64,000 bases of DNA. Origin: Spirometra erinaceieuropaei. Lineage: Eukaryota > Platyhelminthes > Cestoda > Diphyllobothriidea > Diphyllobothriidae. Positions within the stretch are counted from its first letter, which is position 1; each line of letters starts with the position of its first letter. Location: contig CACRXP010000225.1 in NCBI GenBank assembly GCA_902702965.1, positions 193,116-257,115 on the forward strand. Reading direction: 5' to 3'. The notes below the pieces were generated by a model, which saw nothing but the letters and a program-made list of their open reading frames with translations, was not told the DNA's origin and did no database searches. Positions 52,609 through 63,789 of this stretch are shown one piece after another. Made by a program: the position numbers and the translations under genes.

Positions 52609-54392
52609 GACTACCGCAAGTACAGCTACAAAATAAAATCTCACCGTTTTTTATGAGTGATTCAGCGTTCACCCAACGAGGTCGCATCAAAAGGTCACAA
52701 GACAGAGGTCAAAGATTATTTTTTACGACAAAATTTTATGAAGGCAAATTTTAAAGGTGCGCTTAAACAACATGCTGACTGCCTTAGTCAAATACAAAGT
52801 GCGGACAAGCACGTCAGGCATGAAAAAAGTCGCTGAAAACGTGGATCAACCCTCGTAGCCAATGCACCTTAAGCCATATGGAATGTTTAGAAATTCAGAT
52901 AATGAACAAAGTAGTTCCGGATGAGGCCAGAGATGAAAAGTGCGGAAGACATAATAGGCTTTGCTATAACGCCACTAGAACAAACAGAATTTGAATTTTA
53001 AAGGATGATTAAACAATAATATCATTCCATGTTACTCATCCTTCGTGAACTTGAAAATAGAGACGGATGCGTAATAGCAAGGTAATTTGACTTGCTAGGT
53101 CCTAATTAAACCGTTTTCCTATAACAAAACCAATTCAATGGGAATCCCCGCAGCGACCAGTATATTGTACGTTTCGCCATCCATTCAGTAAGGGTTTCTG
53201 CAAATGAATGTATACTATATGCACAGAATACTCTCGTTATGGCAAAATGACTAGCAAAAATAGATGGTGCTATCTGTAGCACGTTGGCGAAACCCTACTC
53301 GATTGGTTTCTCTATACTCCGGTCCCCATTTCAAAAAGAATTCTTCCAGCAAAGTCAACGATGATCACGCAAATAACGCTTTGCTCCTCTTATTTGCATT
53401 TCATATAGATTTGGAGGGCAGACAGAAACCTTTGTTCTTCCTAAGCAATTGTCATCCCGCCTGTATTGCGCTTGTCCTGGTACACAGCAGTCTAGTGGTA
53501 TGCGAGAACAGTTGTTACTCGTAACAGGATGATCCCTCTCTTATCTGTGATAATCCCCCCTTCAGCACTGGCACTAAGTAGGCTTTACATTTTTTAAAAC
53601 TCTTGATGTAAGGTGTGTTTCATGTGGTCGTTGTCTTTAAGGCTGGCATCTAAATACATATCTCTAGTCTTAATACGTCCTCTGAGAGAAGCTAGAAACT
53701 TACTTATGCCAATTCTGGGTGTGGGTTCCCCGGTTTGGCGTTATACGTAGAGCAAATTTGCAAAAACAGCTAGCATTTTGAACGCGCTTAAAAATATTTA
53801 CTAGTTTGACCCAGCAGGCGACCGCCATGTGCCATCACTCTGCCTTGCTTATTTCTCATCAGGTGAATCATGCATCAACTGGCATAGTGAGTCTGATGCC
53901 GCGCACAAAAATCGCCGTGAAAAGTGGAAGAGACGAGAATTAGTCAGTACAGAATGACGTATTCGGGAACTGCTTACTGACGTTTACGTCAAACAAGTGC
54001 TGATTTCTTAAGCATGTTTAAAAAGATAACTTTTTTCCACGTTTGTTTTACGTCTTAAGACGGCTTGAAAACGTCCTGATTCCTGTAAACTCACTCTTGG
54101 GTTAGTTAAACAAATTTCGACGGCAAACGCATAACGGGAGTCCGGCTACTTTACGCATTGGTAAAAAGCGCCGAAAGCCGGTTCAGATCAGCTGTTTGCG
54201 TGGGCATGGGAAATAATGTTGGGGGATGAGTTTACAGCTTGATGCAACTTCCATCAGAAGGATGAGCCAGAATCAGTTAAATGAATCAGTTAGTAGAGAT
54301 GAGTCAAAAACAGACCCAGTGACGGGAATTCAATCTCTTTTTTAAGACGGCCCTGTCTATTATTAGTCATTCGTATTTTTCAACCAATAAGA
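52609..54392. other. No gene recognised
   Basis: AT-rich sequence. The open frame 53264-53524 (86 codons) has no domain or splice context that I can support. Confidence 0.4.
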
Positions 54393-54668
54393 TCATTGCT
54401 CGATAAAGTTCTTCAACAGCGGTTGGCGCGGCAGGAGTTTTTGCCAGAGAAGAATAATCTCCGAAGGTGTCCCGTCATTTGAGTCCCGAAATCCGGTCTT
54501 AAAGTACTCAGTCAGAAAAGGTCTTAGCACAGTAGCCCCAAACGAATAACAAATTAATTTCTTTTCTCTGACTGACAAAAATTCCTCCAACGGAGGCATG
54601 ATCGATAAAACTATAGCAGAGGACCAGACTAGAAGTTGTTTAGCAGTTTCTGGTGTCAGCGCTGTCAA
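54393..54668 (-). CDS. Unrecognised 91-codon open frame
   Basis: The frame runs from ATG at 54668 to TGA at 54393. It is mixed hydrophobic/charged, with LVWSSAIVLSIMPPLEEFLS, REKKLICYSFGATVLRPFLT and LLWQKLLPRQPLLKNFIE. Its amino-acid make-up looks more protein-like than most frames here, and minus-strand frames continue upstream at 54640-54998. I do not recognise a family. It could be an exon, a retroelement scrap or chance, and chance remains the simplest explanation. Confidence 0.15.
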   Translation of the reverse strand: MTALTPETAKQLLVWSSAIVLSIMPPLEEFLSVREKKLICYSFGATVLRPFLTEYFKTGFRDSNDGTPSEIILLWQKLLPRQPLLKNFIEQ

Positions 54669-55261
54669 ACTTCGCCGTACTATAAGGCGAAGTGGGTGAA
54701 ACAGGACGACTATTGCACTGCGTGTGGAAAAACCTGTACGATCTTTTCGCTGAATGATGTTCAGTGAGCGATCCTGACTGCAGAACTGAATATGGGCTTC
54801 CGGTTAATTTTATCGTTCCGTCTGAAGGCAATACAGCGGTTGCTCGCTGACGAACAGTCGAGAATCAGTATCAGTGTATTTAAGGGAAAGTAGGCGTGTA
54901 CCTTTGAAATCCCTATTGGAGACATGCAGAAGAAGAATATGGAGAAAATGGAAAGGACAGAGGAGGACTGGACCGGCTGTTTCTAATTTGCCGGGCATCG
55001 TCAGCCAGCCAGTACTCTAACCTAGGGTAGAAGAGAGCTGGAACTTGGGGTTAAACTTCTAACCAGCTGGTCAAATACTCTTTAACTGAGCCGTGGACAC
55101 AAATTTTGCCACATATAACCGGGAAGAATAAGTCGCATTCACCATCTGCCCTTAGCACAAGCTGAATTTGGGTGGAACAGGGGAATAGAGGCCTACCCTG
55201 CGCTACAGGTGGCCCCGCACTAAATGTCGGGAGATGCCTTTTACCGCATTCTAACTTTAGC
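54669..55261. other. No gene recognised
   Basis: Short minus-strand frames at 54640-54831, 54810-54998 and 55051-55359 show no domain. The last is partly telomere-like repeat. Confidence 0.35.
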
Positions 55262-55365
55262 ACTGATATTAACCCTAACCTTAGCCCTAACCATCTAAAT
55301 TCCAACACTAATCCTCCTGATCCGAGCCCTAACCCTCCTGACTCTAAGCATAACCCCAAGCCACC
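55262..55365. repeat. Telomere-like tract, C-rich strand up
   Basis: TAACCCTAACCTTAGCCCTA, ACCATCTAAATTCCAACACT, GAGCCCTAACCCTCCTGACT and ACCCCAAGCC: imperfect CCCTAA units, inverted relative to the tracts at 50.4 and 52.6 kb. Confidence 0.75.
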
Positions 55366-55436
55366 CTGGGACTTAGTGCAAGACTACGTGTAGTACGGGG
55401 AGTCCTTTGTCCCGTGTCTACGTTTTAGAACTATAT

Positions 55437-55590
55437 AGAGTAGGCGTGCTAATTCGTGAAATGTTAACCGAAATTCTGAAATGCGTTTTCGTTTCGAAAA
55501 GACTACTTATGAAGTTTGTTAAAATTAATCATTATGCTGCATGATTCTATAATGATTCAGTTACCTCGGGATGCCATCTTTCCATTCGAT
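55437..55590. mobile_element. Fold-back MITE, left-end fragment
   Basis: AGAGTAGGCGTGCTAATTCG, GAAATGTTAACCGAAATTCT, CGTTTTCGTTTCGAAAAGAC and TTACCTCGGGATGCCATC match the first ~150 bases of the family, then homology stops. Confidence 0.8.
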
Positions 55591-56429
55591 GTTACAGTTG
55601 TTAATCGGCAGGGGGCTGTCGCGCGAGATGCGACATCATCGGTGGCTGACGTGTGTTAGAGAAGGCAAAGGACATTCGTGCTTACAAACCTCGAACATCA
55701 CAGCTGGGGTTTGCTTTAAACTTCAGCAATGAGTTAGGAATTGTCCAGAATGGTGAACGCTGCGTTTTCTGAGGACCAACCTGGACTCTGAAAGCTTTTC
55801 TGTTGTCCATTCGTTTTCCGCCCATAAAGAATATCTGATACTTGATTGCGAAACATCAACGGTCTGCCATACATGAGAAGGAATTGAATAAAATGTGCAT
55901 TGGTCATTTCCATTCTCTGTAGTTTGAAAGTCCATTTTCGCGTGAGGACTCAGTGTGGTTCAGATCTCTATCCGGGGAAAAGATGTCTCACGTAGTCAGG
56001 TCCTTTTGATTCTTCTACGAACAACAAAAGTCTAGTTGTATCGCAGCACCACCGGATGGAGTTGTGAAAGGCCTGATCACTTACCTAAATTAGAAGTAGC
56101 CACGTTGTCTACCTGAACATCACTGTGCAGAAGCAAATTCGCAAGGACAGTAGCCGTTGCAGCCGGGTGAGTCGCAGGACCACGGAGTCCGGCTTTTCCA
56201 AAACTGGACGCGTGGGCCCATTTCGACTCCCAAATTTGTCAGTGTGACTTCCTCTTCATCCGCCTACGCTCTGGCCTTTGACTTATGGACAAATGAGCTA
56301 TGCATTTTGACCGGGGCTGCTGAGTCGAAAGATTCCACCGCGCATTTATTAGACGACGACATGAACAACAGATGCGAAGTCCATCAGGACTAGCAGCAGA
56401 TCCGCCTACAACATTAGGGGCATGCACTC
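55591..56429. other. No gene recognised
   Basis: Open frames 55723-55935 (-) and 56157-56393 (+) have no domain. Confidence 0.4.
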
Positions 56430-56690
56430 ATCCTCCTCCTTCTACTCACTGAAACTATCACCAATACTACCACTGTCATTATCACGGCCACCAACAACAC
56501 CACTAGCAAGACCCCTACCACCTCCGCCGTCGCGACCACCACCAACAAAAACACCATTTAAACCATTATCACCTTTATCCGGACCAACATCATAATCATT
56601 GCCAGCAGCAGCAGCGTCTCCACCACCCTCATCGCTGCCGCCACCACCACCACCGGCAGTTTGATCGTCGTGGCCGACAATGTCCGAAAT
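56430..56690. repeat. Imperfect ACC/ATC/GCA triplet-rich tract
   Basis: Many ACCACC, CATCAT and CAGCAGCAGC blocks. The minus-strand Gly/Asp-rich frame (56442-56792) reflects this. A shorter relative lies at 57480-57630, both containing AGCAGCAGCGTCTCCAC. Confidence 0.8.
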
Positions 56691-56744
56691 GCGCCCCACA
56701 GCGTGGTGAGAGTAGGTCCAGCGACCTGGCGTGATTTCTTCTAT

Positions 56745-56990
56745 AGTGAGGGCAGACATTCGAAGCATCGACCACACTCTCCCCCCCCCCACCTGGTACC
56801 GACGTCAAGAAATGGTGAAGGAGATTAAAGGCGAGCGAGGGTGTGGGTGGCTGGCACGGCGGGAATCCGCGCCTAGGCGTACCACCTAGTCCACAACAAA
56901 CACTTGATTAGGATTTTGATTAACAATCGAAAATGGGGGCAGCATTGATCCAAATGTGAGCCAGCCACCGCACCCCGAATGTTGGAATTT
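56745..56990 (+). repeat. Repeat B
   Basis: GCATCGACCACACTCTCCCC, CACCTGGTACCGACGTCAAG, GGGTGGCTGGCACGGCGGGA, CTAGTCCACAACAAACACTT and AGGATTTTGATTAACAATCG, then a GTTGGAATTTGTTAT end also seen next to the minus-strand copy (7800-7820, CAAATGCCAACATTTG). Confidence 0.72.
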
Positions 56991-57479
56991 GTTATGGGTA
57001 TGTATTCCCGATAGCCTGTCAAAATATCAGAATTCGTGAGGAAAGTAAATGTAAATGGAATAGATATTCACAAGCAAATAGTACGTTAAATGTTATCCAG
57101 TATGGCAGAAAGCTATAAAGTCTGCGTAAACGTCGGAAGTCACCAATGTCGTAAATCGTAATGTTCTCACGAAATAACGAGTTATATCTTACGAGCCCCT
57201 AGCCTTAAATGCAGCAAGTAAATCGGAGCAGTGAATAATATAGAGATTTTTGAACGTTAAGAAAAACTGACAACAGAATACCACAGCAGAGCACGCTAGC
57301 AAGGCGGGTTGTACAGGTGTGTCGTTTTACGTCACATTCAAACAAGCAATGCGGCCAAAGGAAATGGGACTAAATTATCAAAGGTAAATTAGTCAGGTAC
57401 CTCACCACAAGCCCTTGGTAGAATCCGATGTGGACTCTCTGTTGACCCAGCGCATCTACCGCGCGGCTCGTTTTAGGGG
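56991..57479. other. No gene recognised
   Basis: AT-rich sequence with no feature seen. Confidence 0.45.
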
Positions 57480-57630
57480 CGCAGCACCACCACGGCCAAC
57501 ATCGTCACCGACATCACAACCGTTACCAACAGCAGCAGCAGCAGCAGCAGCGTCTCCACTATCATCATCGTCACCACCACTGTCACCAGCAGAAACAACA
57601 GCAACAACGGCAGCAATAATAGTCAACTGA
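57480..57630. repeat. Triplet-rich tract with (CAG)n
   Basis: CAACAGCAGCAGCAGCAGCA, ATCATCATCGTCACCACCAC and ACAACAGCAACAACGGCAGC. The plus-strand Pro/Ala/Ser-rich frame (57415-57630) comes from it. Confidence 0.8.
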
Positions 57631-58105
57631 TTGACAGACTAGGCGTGCGCGTTGGCAGGAACGTCTGTTGCATGTGCTACGCCATCTGACAGCTTGAAAT
57701 TGTCCGTGCTACAGCTTAACTAGCAGGTAAACGTCGCGATGCGGATTGTGCAGTGCCAAATCGGATTAAATGATGCTGAAGTGTTCAATAGGAATATGGT
57801 GACTCCACTGCCTCCCAGTATGGGGATTGTGCGGAGCACTGCTTTGAGAAGAAGGAGACTCGATAACTGGAACAAAAACTTTATTTGCAAATCCAAAAAA
57901 GGTAATTTGGGTTATTTACATAGTTTCCTGCGGTCCCGGGGTAAAGAAAGGGGTTTTATTTAAAGGAGAACTGAGCGAAGAAGCCTACAAATCGGTGTCG
58001 TCCTCGCGTGAATAAAATGACTACTCCCATTTCTGGTGGAAGCGCACGAAAATGCAACTTTGTCTAGGCAGCATGGCCACCAATGTTGAGTCAAACTTAT
58101 GGTAG
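57631..58105. other. No gene recognised
   Basis: The open frame 57739-57963 (74 codons) has no domain. Otherwise unassigned. Confidence 0.4.
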
Positions 58106-58109
58106 GTTA

Positions 58110-58340
58110 AAAAACAGAAAATTGGCAGTATGTTATTACCGACAAAGACAAGGGAGACTGGAATGGCAATTTCTGGCTTGTTGGCTGTCGTCAGCCAGTC
58201 GTACCCAATCCTGAAGTGTGAAACACCCGAGGCTTGAACTCGCGACCTGTTATTTGGATGCCCACGCTTCAAATTACTAGGCCACGAGCCCGTTGCCCTT
58301 TCGGTTTCGACCGGGAATATACAGTGGTGGGGGGAGGGCG
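58110..58340 (-). mobile_element. SINE (tRNA-Arg type), left partner of head-to-head pair
   Basis: On the minus strand: leader ATATTCCCGGTCGAAACCGA, A-box region CTCGTGGCCTAGTAATTTGA, B box AGGTCGCGAGTTCAAGCCTC, core GGATTGGGTACGACTGGCTG, AGCCAACAAGCCAGAAATTG and CCTTGTCTTTGTCGGTAATA. It ends near 58110 without the hairpin tail. Confidence 0.85.
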
Positions 58341-58344
58341 ATCA

Positions 58345-58650
58345 TCGATCAAACCCGACAGGACAACGAGCTCATGGCCCAGTGGTTAGAGGCATGGACT
58401 TCTAACTAACAGGTCGCGAGTTCGAGCCTCGGGTGTTCCACACTTCGGGGTTGGTTATGACTGGCTGACGACAGCTAATAAGTCAGAAATGGCCATCCCA
58501 GGCTCCCTTGTCTTTGCCGGTAATGCCATTCTGCCTATATCATGCACCGCTGTGCGACTGCTGTTTGGGCTCGAGAGAGAGCCCGTAAGACACAACGGAA
58601 CGAGTGAGTTCCGTAAGAACGACCGGTGAACGCACCCTACCATCAAACAG
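58345..58650 (+). mobile_element. SINE (tRNA-Arg type), near full-length copy
   Basis: Best copy in the window. Leader ACCCGACAGGACAACGAGCT; A box TGGCCCAGTGGTTAGAGGC at 58375; anticodon loop CTTCTAA (UCU, Arg) at 58399; B box GCGAGTTCGAGCCTC at 58416; core GGTTATGACTGGCTGACGAC; AATGCCATTCTGCCTATATC; hairpin GGGCTCGAGAGAGAGCCC at 58567; tail AACGAGTGAGTTCCGTAAGA and GACCGGTGAACGC. A- and B-box starts lie 43 bases apart, as in a tRNA, so polymerase III transcription is expected. There is no poly(A). Confidence 0.92.
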
Positions 58651-59403
58651 AAAATCCTCCTCACACAGAAGTATATCATTGTTCGTGTCATAATGGAGTC
58701 TGGCTTAATTCGACAGGCAACCGACCAGCAGATTTCCTTCGTCCGCGAGTCACCCCTGATCCCTCGACTGCCAAAACCAGTGCCCCGTATCTGCATGTGA
58801 TCTGTGGGTACTTAGATTGAGGCAGAATATTTAATACTCCTTGTGAGCGAGGCATTAAATTCCAGCTACGGCCCAGACCCAGGTAGATGCAAGTCCCACT
58901 GAAAATTCGGTTGATGCAACTTTACGGCAAAATATGCAGTCTAATTGAAGGAAAACAACTCAATGGGGCCGCCGTGGGGTGAAGGACTCCGCTTGATTGT
59001 CGGTAGACTGTTGATTGAGTCATACGGCAATTTTGATAATGGGGGTTTTACGGGTGGTTCAGCGGGCTAGACAGTAAGCTGAGGAAATGAAAGAAGACGC
59101 AGAAGTTGCTTGGATTTCTGCCGAATGTCTTGTCGTGCGCTTCAGTATGGCAAAGGAAATGAGTGTCTTAAGTGAAAAATATACAAGGCAAAAATTTTTG
59201 AAAAAATGGAATTTGAGTTATGGTTTGAGGTTATAGGAAGTAACTTTTATTGGCGATGAAATGTCTTTAACGGCCTGCAAGTGAATGCCAAAATAAAACT
59301 CTTTATGACACGATTCACAGTCTATCGACAGTTACGTAGGGTCTTTTACCTTAACGGTGCTCTCCTTAGAAACCCTATGATTGGCGTCCGTCCTGTATGG
59401 GTA
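58651..59403. other. No gene recognised
   Basis: Short open frames only (58626-58820 begins inside the SINE tail). AT-rich towards the right. Confidence 0.4.
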
Positions 59404-60335
59404 CAGTGGCGAACGATCACTTGAAATGTCGGCTAGAATTCTAAAATGCGTTTTCGGTTAGGAAGGATTACTTCGATGGGGTTGTAATATTGATTATCAT
59501 GCGACATAACCCTATAATACTTCGGACTCTCCAGGATGCTGGCTTTGAATGCACTTCTTTTCGATCTCCTGTTGAAACCGTACTCGGTAAAAAAGATGGC
59601 TACTTACGTAGCATAAACTTTTCCTACTTATTTTTGATGCTCTTATAAATTCAAAAATATTTCACAAAAAAACTTACATAAAATATGCTCTTTTTTACTC
59701 ATTTGTTAGCAAATCGCGTCGGCTTCGCATTTTATACCCCGAAGAAAGGGTATATTTGGGTTTTAAAAAAATTTCCAAATTCTCGGATGATTTTGAGCCG
59801 GATCAGCACTAATGTTTGGCGATTTCAGTATACAAGGCTCTTGTTTTCCGCGTAAAGAAAATCATATATTCCTTTTGTGCCCTAAGATGCTTCTAATTAT
59901 GGTATTCTTTAAGAGCGGGCAAGGTCCATTCGTGCAGCATCGTAACTGCCCGTTTATAAATGCTCGTCATCAATTATACAAACCTAGATACACCCTTTCT
60001 TTGAGTATAAAATATGAAAACAACGTGGTTTGCTACCAAATAAAAAAATAAAGCATGTTTTATGAGTCTTTTCTAAAGAACATATTCGAATTTATGAGAG
60101 CGTCAAAAATCAACATGAAAATGCGCACTACTTATGTGGTTAATTTTTATCGATTTTGGTCTATACAGTAGGTCCTAAAGAAGCGCTCTCGAAAAGCAGA
60201 ATCCTGGCGAGTCCGAAATATTTTTGGATTATGCGGCATGGTAATCAATATAACAACCCCACCTTAGTAATCCTTTCTAACTGAAAATGCATTTCAGAAT
60301 TTGGACTTGCATTAAATGAGATCGGTCACTGACTG
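59404..60335. mobile_element. Fold-back MITE, GTGAG-type subfamily (932 bp)
   Basis: TA|CAGTGGCGAACGATCACTTG at 59404 to AATGAGATCGGTCACTGACTG at 60335. The right TA is mutated to CA. Arms are of the GGTTAGGAAGGATTACTTCG type; centre ATCAGCACTAATGTTTGGCG. The arms have diverged strongly from each other. Confidence 0.88.
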
Positions 60336-62107
60336 CAAAGTGGATACTCATACTTTTAGTCCACAATCTCTTAAATGCAACTATGTTTGGGCATTCTAAT
60401 AAATCATATCGCTTCAGCGTTTTAGTAAAACAATAAACTGAAAATCACCCTTACACAGAAATACATAGAGGCCAGTTTCATATCACAATTGATAATCTTT
60501 TCTCTTTCCAAGACAATACTAAAGATCCTGTCGTGTCCCCTCTGCAATAAAAGAGATTGTGCAGCTCTTTTGAGTGAACAGGGTGCTGTTGATTATTGCT
60601 CGTCGCTAGATTTGATAAATTTCTTCAAATTGGTAAGATGAGTACCCATAGTCTAGGTGAGACGGAGACCTTTTGATTCGTTTCATACAAAGAGATCTCA
60701 TGAGAAGTGTAGATAATTCTGTAGGGGGGTAAATTGAGTCTCAGCAAACTGATCAGAATTAAGCCTTTTGAGAAGCTCTAATTGACGCAAAATAGAGCAA
60801 TGTTTTGCTAATTTTCAATGCGACATCATCTCATCTCAAGAAACACTTGATTTTATGCACTTTTTATTACTATTCTTGCATATTCCTTGTTAAATAGAGC
60901 AATTCCGAAAGTTCACCATAAAAATCTTGTTTTTCCGATGGTATTCCGGTTACCCCTTTATTTTTGCCCTTCCAAAAAAGCAAAAAAACTAACATACATC
61001 TGTGGTTAAAGCTCTGCAGTTGGGTCAGGGAGCAAAACAGTCATTAATTGGACCTGCCTCCTGTGGTTTAAGCCTGAAGCGTCTACTTCTTTTAGTAGAA
61101 AACGGGAATTTACTGCGGTAGATTGACTGTCGTCATTTAATGCTCCTTGACTTAAAAACACTGCATCAAAAATTCATCCTAAAGGCAGAGACTTTTAGTT
61201 TACAAAAGTAATTTGGAAGTAAAAACATCTACAGCGAATGCTTGCTAGCTAGTATAGCATATTTACCGAAGCGTGACTCCGATGGAGACAGTGAGAGAAA
61301 CATGGTCATTTCCGGCTCCCGCGTTATCGTCAATCCGCCGTTATTCAGACGTAGACTGAAAATTGAGTACGCAATCTGCTGTTTATTCGGCGTTGGGTTC
61401 ATACTTTTCTGGCTGACACTTCGAATATTCACGGTCACTTGCGAGTGATAGTCAGCAATCTATCCTAGTTGCAATGCGTATGAGGAGTTTCAGAATGTAT
61501 CTTTGATCTCTGCTATAAAGCCATTGGATGCGGTGCACAGAGGTTAGCAATTAACAGGCGGGAATGTGATACTGACAAATTCTCCTTTTAGCCCCCTTGT
61601 ATTTGCCGGTAATACTGCTTGATAACTGGTTGCCCTTCTTGCATATGAACTTGCTACAACTCTGATCATGTCTAACCTTGCTAGTCTTGATAATGTCCAA
61701 AGTTCTACCTCTAAAGGTTTGATTATTTTTGACAGTGGATCCTAAAGAGCTCGACCCATTCTCTTCAAGGGGGACGCAGATCAGGTCGAGAAGGTATAAG
61801 AACCACTTCTATGCCTTGACGGATTGCGTTACACCAGATTTTGGGTTAACCTTTTCTTCGAACCGCCCAGGCAGCAGTGACGCAGAACGTACCCAAACCA
61901 ACTCACCCGCCTCTGATGTCTCCGAATGAGAACTCGACGGCTTAATGCAGTACCCACGCTTCGTACTGCTGAATAGACAACTGTCTGAACGTGACTTCCA
62001 TCCGCTTATCCTATTTATTTGCAATCGGCCTTGCCTAGTGCAAACAAATCGCAATTAACTCGAACGTCATGCGAAGTAGGGGAGGATTGGAACACAGCTT
62101 CCTCTCC
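60336..62107. other. No gene confidently recognised
   Basis: Contains a 30-base SINE-core-like scrap near 61593-61620 (CCCTTGTATTTGCCGGTAAT). The frame 61729-61929 (66 codons, serine-rich end) follows TTTGATTATTTTTGACAG, which could be a splice acceptor, but there is no family match or partner exon. Frames at 61229-61448 overlap on both strands. Confidence 0.35.
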
Positions 62108-62109
62108 CA

Positions 62110-62900
62110 CAGTGAATGACCGATTTCAAGAAATGCGCATAGAATTCCTCAAACGTGATTTTGACCAGGATGAAATATTTAGGTAAGGTTGTAATAGTAA
62201 TTATCTTGCTGCACAATCTTAAGGCACTCCAGTTACGCTAGAATGACGACTTCTGAATAAGCTTATTTCTTGTCGCCGCAACAACAACATCCGGTAAAAA
62301 TGAATGTTTAGTTAATATAAAAATTTCCCACTGATTTTTGGTCTCCCTATAAATGAAAATATACCTCGCATTAAGCATGCAAAAAGGATTCTATCTTATG
62401 CTTATTATGACACAAATCATGTCTTCAAATTTCAAACTTAAAGAAATGGCTTCTTTCGGGTTTTAAAGGTTTTTAATTATGGGATTCTCTAGATTATAAA
62501 ATAATCATTTACGTAACATGATAAATACCAGTTTATTAATATTCACTACGAGGCATGCAATACGGTCTATATTTTTTGCACAACTTTATAAGCCTACGTA
62601 CTATTTTTTAAAAGCTTGAAGAGATGTAAGATTTCCCTTGCACGGAAGGTATAGAACTTGTATTTTGAAACCTCCAAATGTAAATGAAATGATCGGAAGG
62701 GTTAAAAACTTATTTTGGAATTGAAAATATTCCTTAAAACAGAAAGAATGCCTTCTTTGAGTATAAGATTGGAAGACGTTATTTATTGGTTTTCATCCTC
62801 TTCTACCCTCAATAATGTATGCAGCTACATTCTGTGCTGAAGTAACAGACCTGACAATAACTATTCGAAAACTCAAGTTCGTTCATAAGTTAGACGGAAA
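62110..62900. mobile_element. Fold-back MITE, degraded, left part
   Basis: CACAGTGAATGACCGATTTC start, then ATGACGACTTCTGAATAAGC, a GTAAAAATGAATGTTTAGTT block, ATCATGTCTTCAAATTTC, and centre CTACGTACTATTTTTTAAAA and CTTGTATTTTGAAACC, fading out past GAGTATAAGATTGGAAGACG. Confidence 0.65.
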
Positions 62901-63549
62901 TTTTCGCGGGTAGTATTTCAAAACTCTGACAAAGTAACTGGAAGCAGAGAGTAGATACAGATCAAGCAGAAAGGAGGTTTATTTTTCCCCGATAGTAGCA
63001 GGCAGAGTTTCCAGACCGGTGAGAGCATCAACCGGATGGATGGTTGGTAGTTCAGCGACCAGCAGCCCTTCTACATCGCCGCACCACCTACGGTCTATCA
63101 GTCGCCAAGATCGGCGCCTCGCGTTTTAGTGCGGTTTGCGAACTCATCCACTGAGACAGAAAAAATTAAAATTTTTGCCATAGGCTACAACTGCGGTCTA
63201 GACCGAAACAAGTGCGAAGTCAGCAAAAACTCAGTTGATGCACTTTTAAGCCAAAGTACGCAGTTTAGTGACTAATTTGTGTGTGTGTGAAAAAGTAAAA
63301 AAATGAAATAACTCATAAATCAATGACGCAGTAATGAACGTTTTGCAAATTTATGACTTGCAGGCTTATTTCAGTTCAAATTTAAGTTCTGATCGTGTGT
63401 AGTTTGAAGATATTCTGTCAAAATGAAGTTTATCCATTGAGGATACTACTACACATAAGCATCAGTAGTGGTACAAATGCGATTTCCAGGTGGCATATCA
63501 AAAGAGGAGGCATACTGCTCCACCAAAATAGCAAAAGACTGGGCATTTT
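62901..63549. other. No gene recognised
   Basis: Includes a short GTGTGTGTG run at 63280. No frame or repeat landmark of note. Confidence 0.4.
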
Positions 63550-63786
63550 GTACATGTATTCTATGAAGTATATTTGAATTTACGAAGGCATCTGAAATAA
63601 ATAAGGAAAATTCATACTACTTACGTAGTCATTTTTCAGAGTGTGGTTTTTTACAGGCGGCCGGAAAGAGGTTTGTTCGAAAGTCGGCATCCTGCGGTAA
63701 CTGAATTATTATAGAATTATGCTGTTACTAAAGTAATCTTCCGAAGCCGAGAATGCTTTTCAGAATTTCGGTTAGCACACCTACTG
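63550..63786. mobile_element. Fold-back MITE, right-end fragment
   Basis: GAAGTATATTTGAATTTACG, TACTACTTACGTAGTCATTT, GAAAGTCGGCATCCTGCGGT and TTCAGAATTTCGGTTAGCAC, ending CACCTACTG|TA at 63786. It is a clean right terminus with the left part missing. Confidence 0.85.
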
Positions 63787-63789
63787 TAT

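Noticed and set aside
58375..58445. Functional tRNA-Arg gene
   Set aside because: A and B boxes are present but the acceptor stem does not pair, the anticodon stem is imperfect, and the same sequence recurs with a constant SINE body.
61729..61929. Terminal exon of a host gene
   Set aside because: A possible splice acceptor precedes it, but there is no recognised family, partner exon or polyadenylation context; kept only as a lead.
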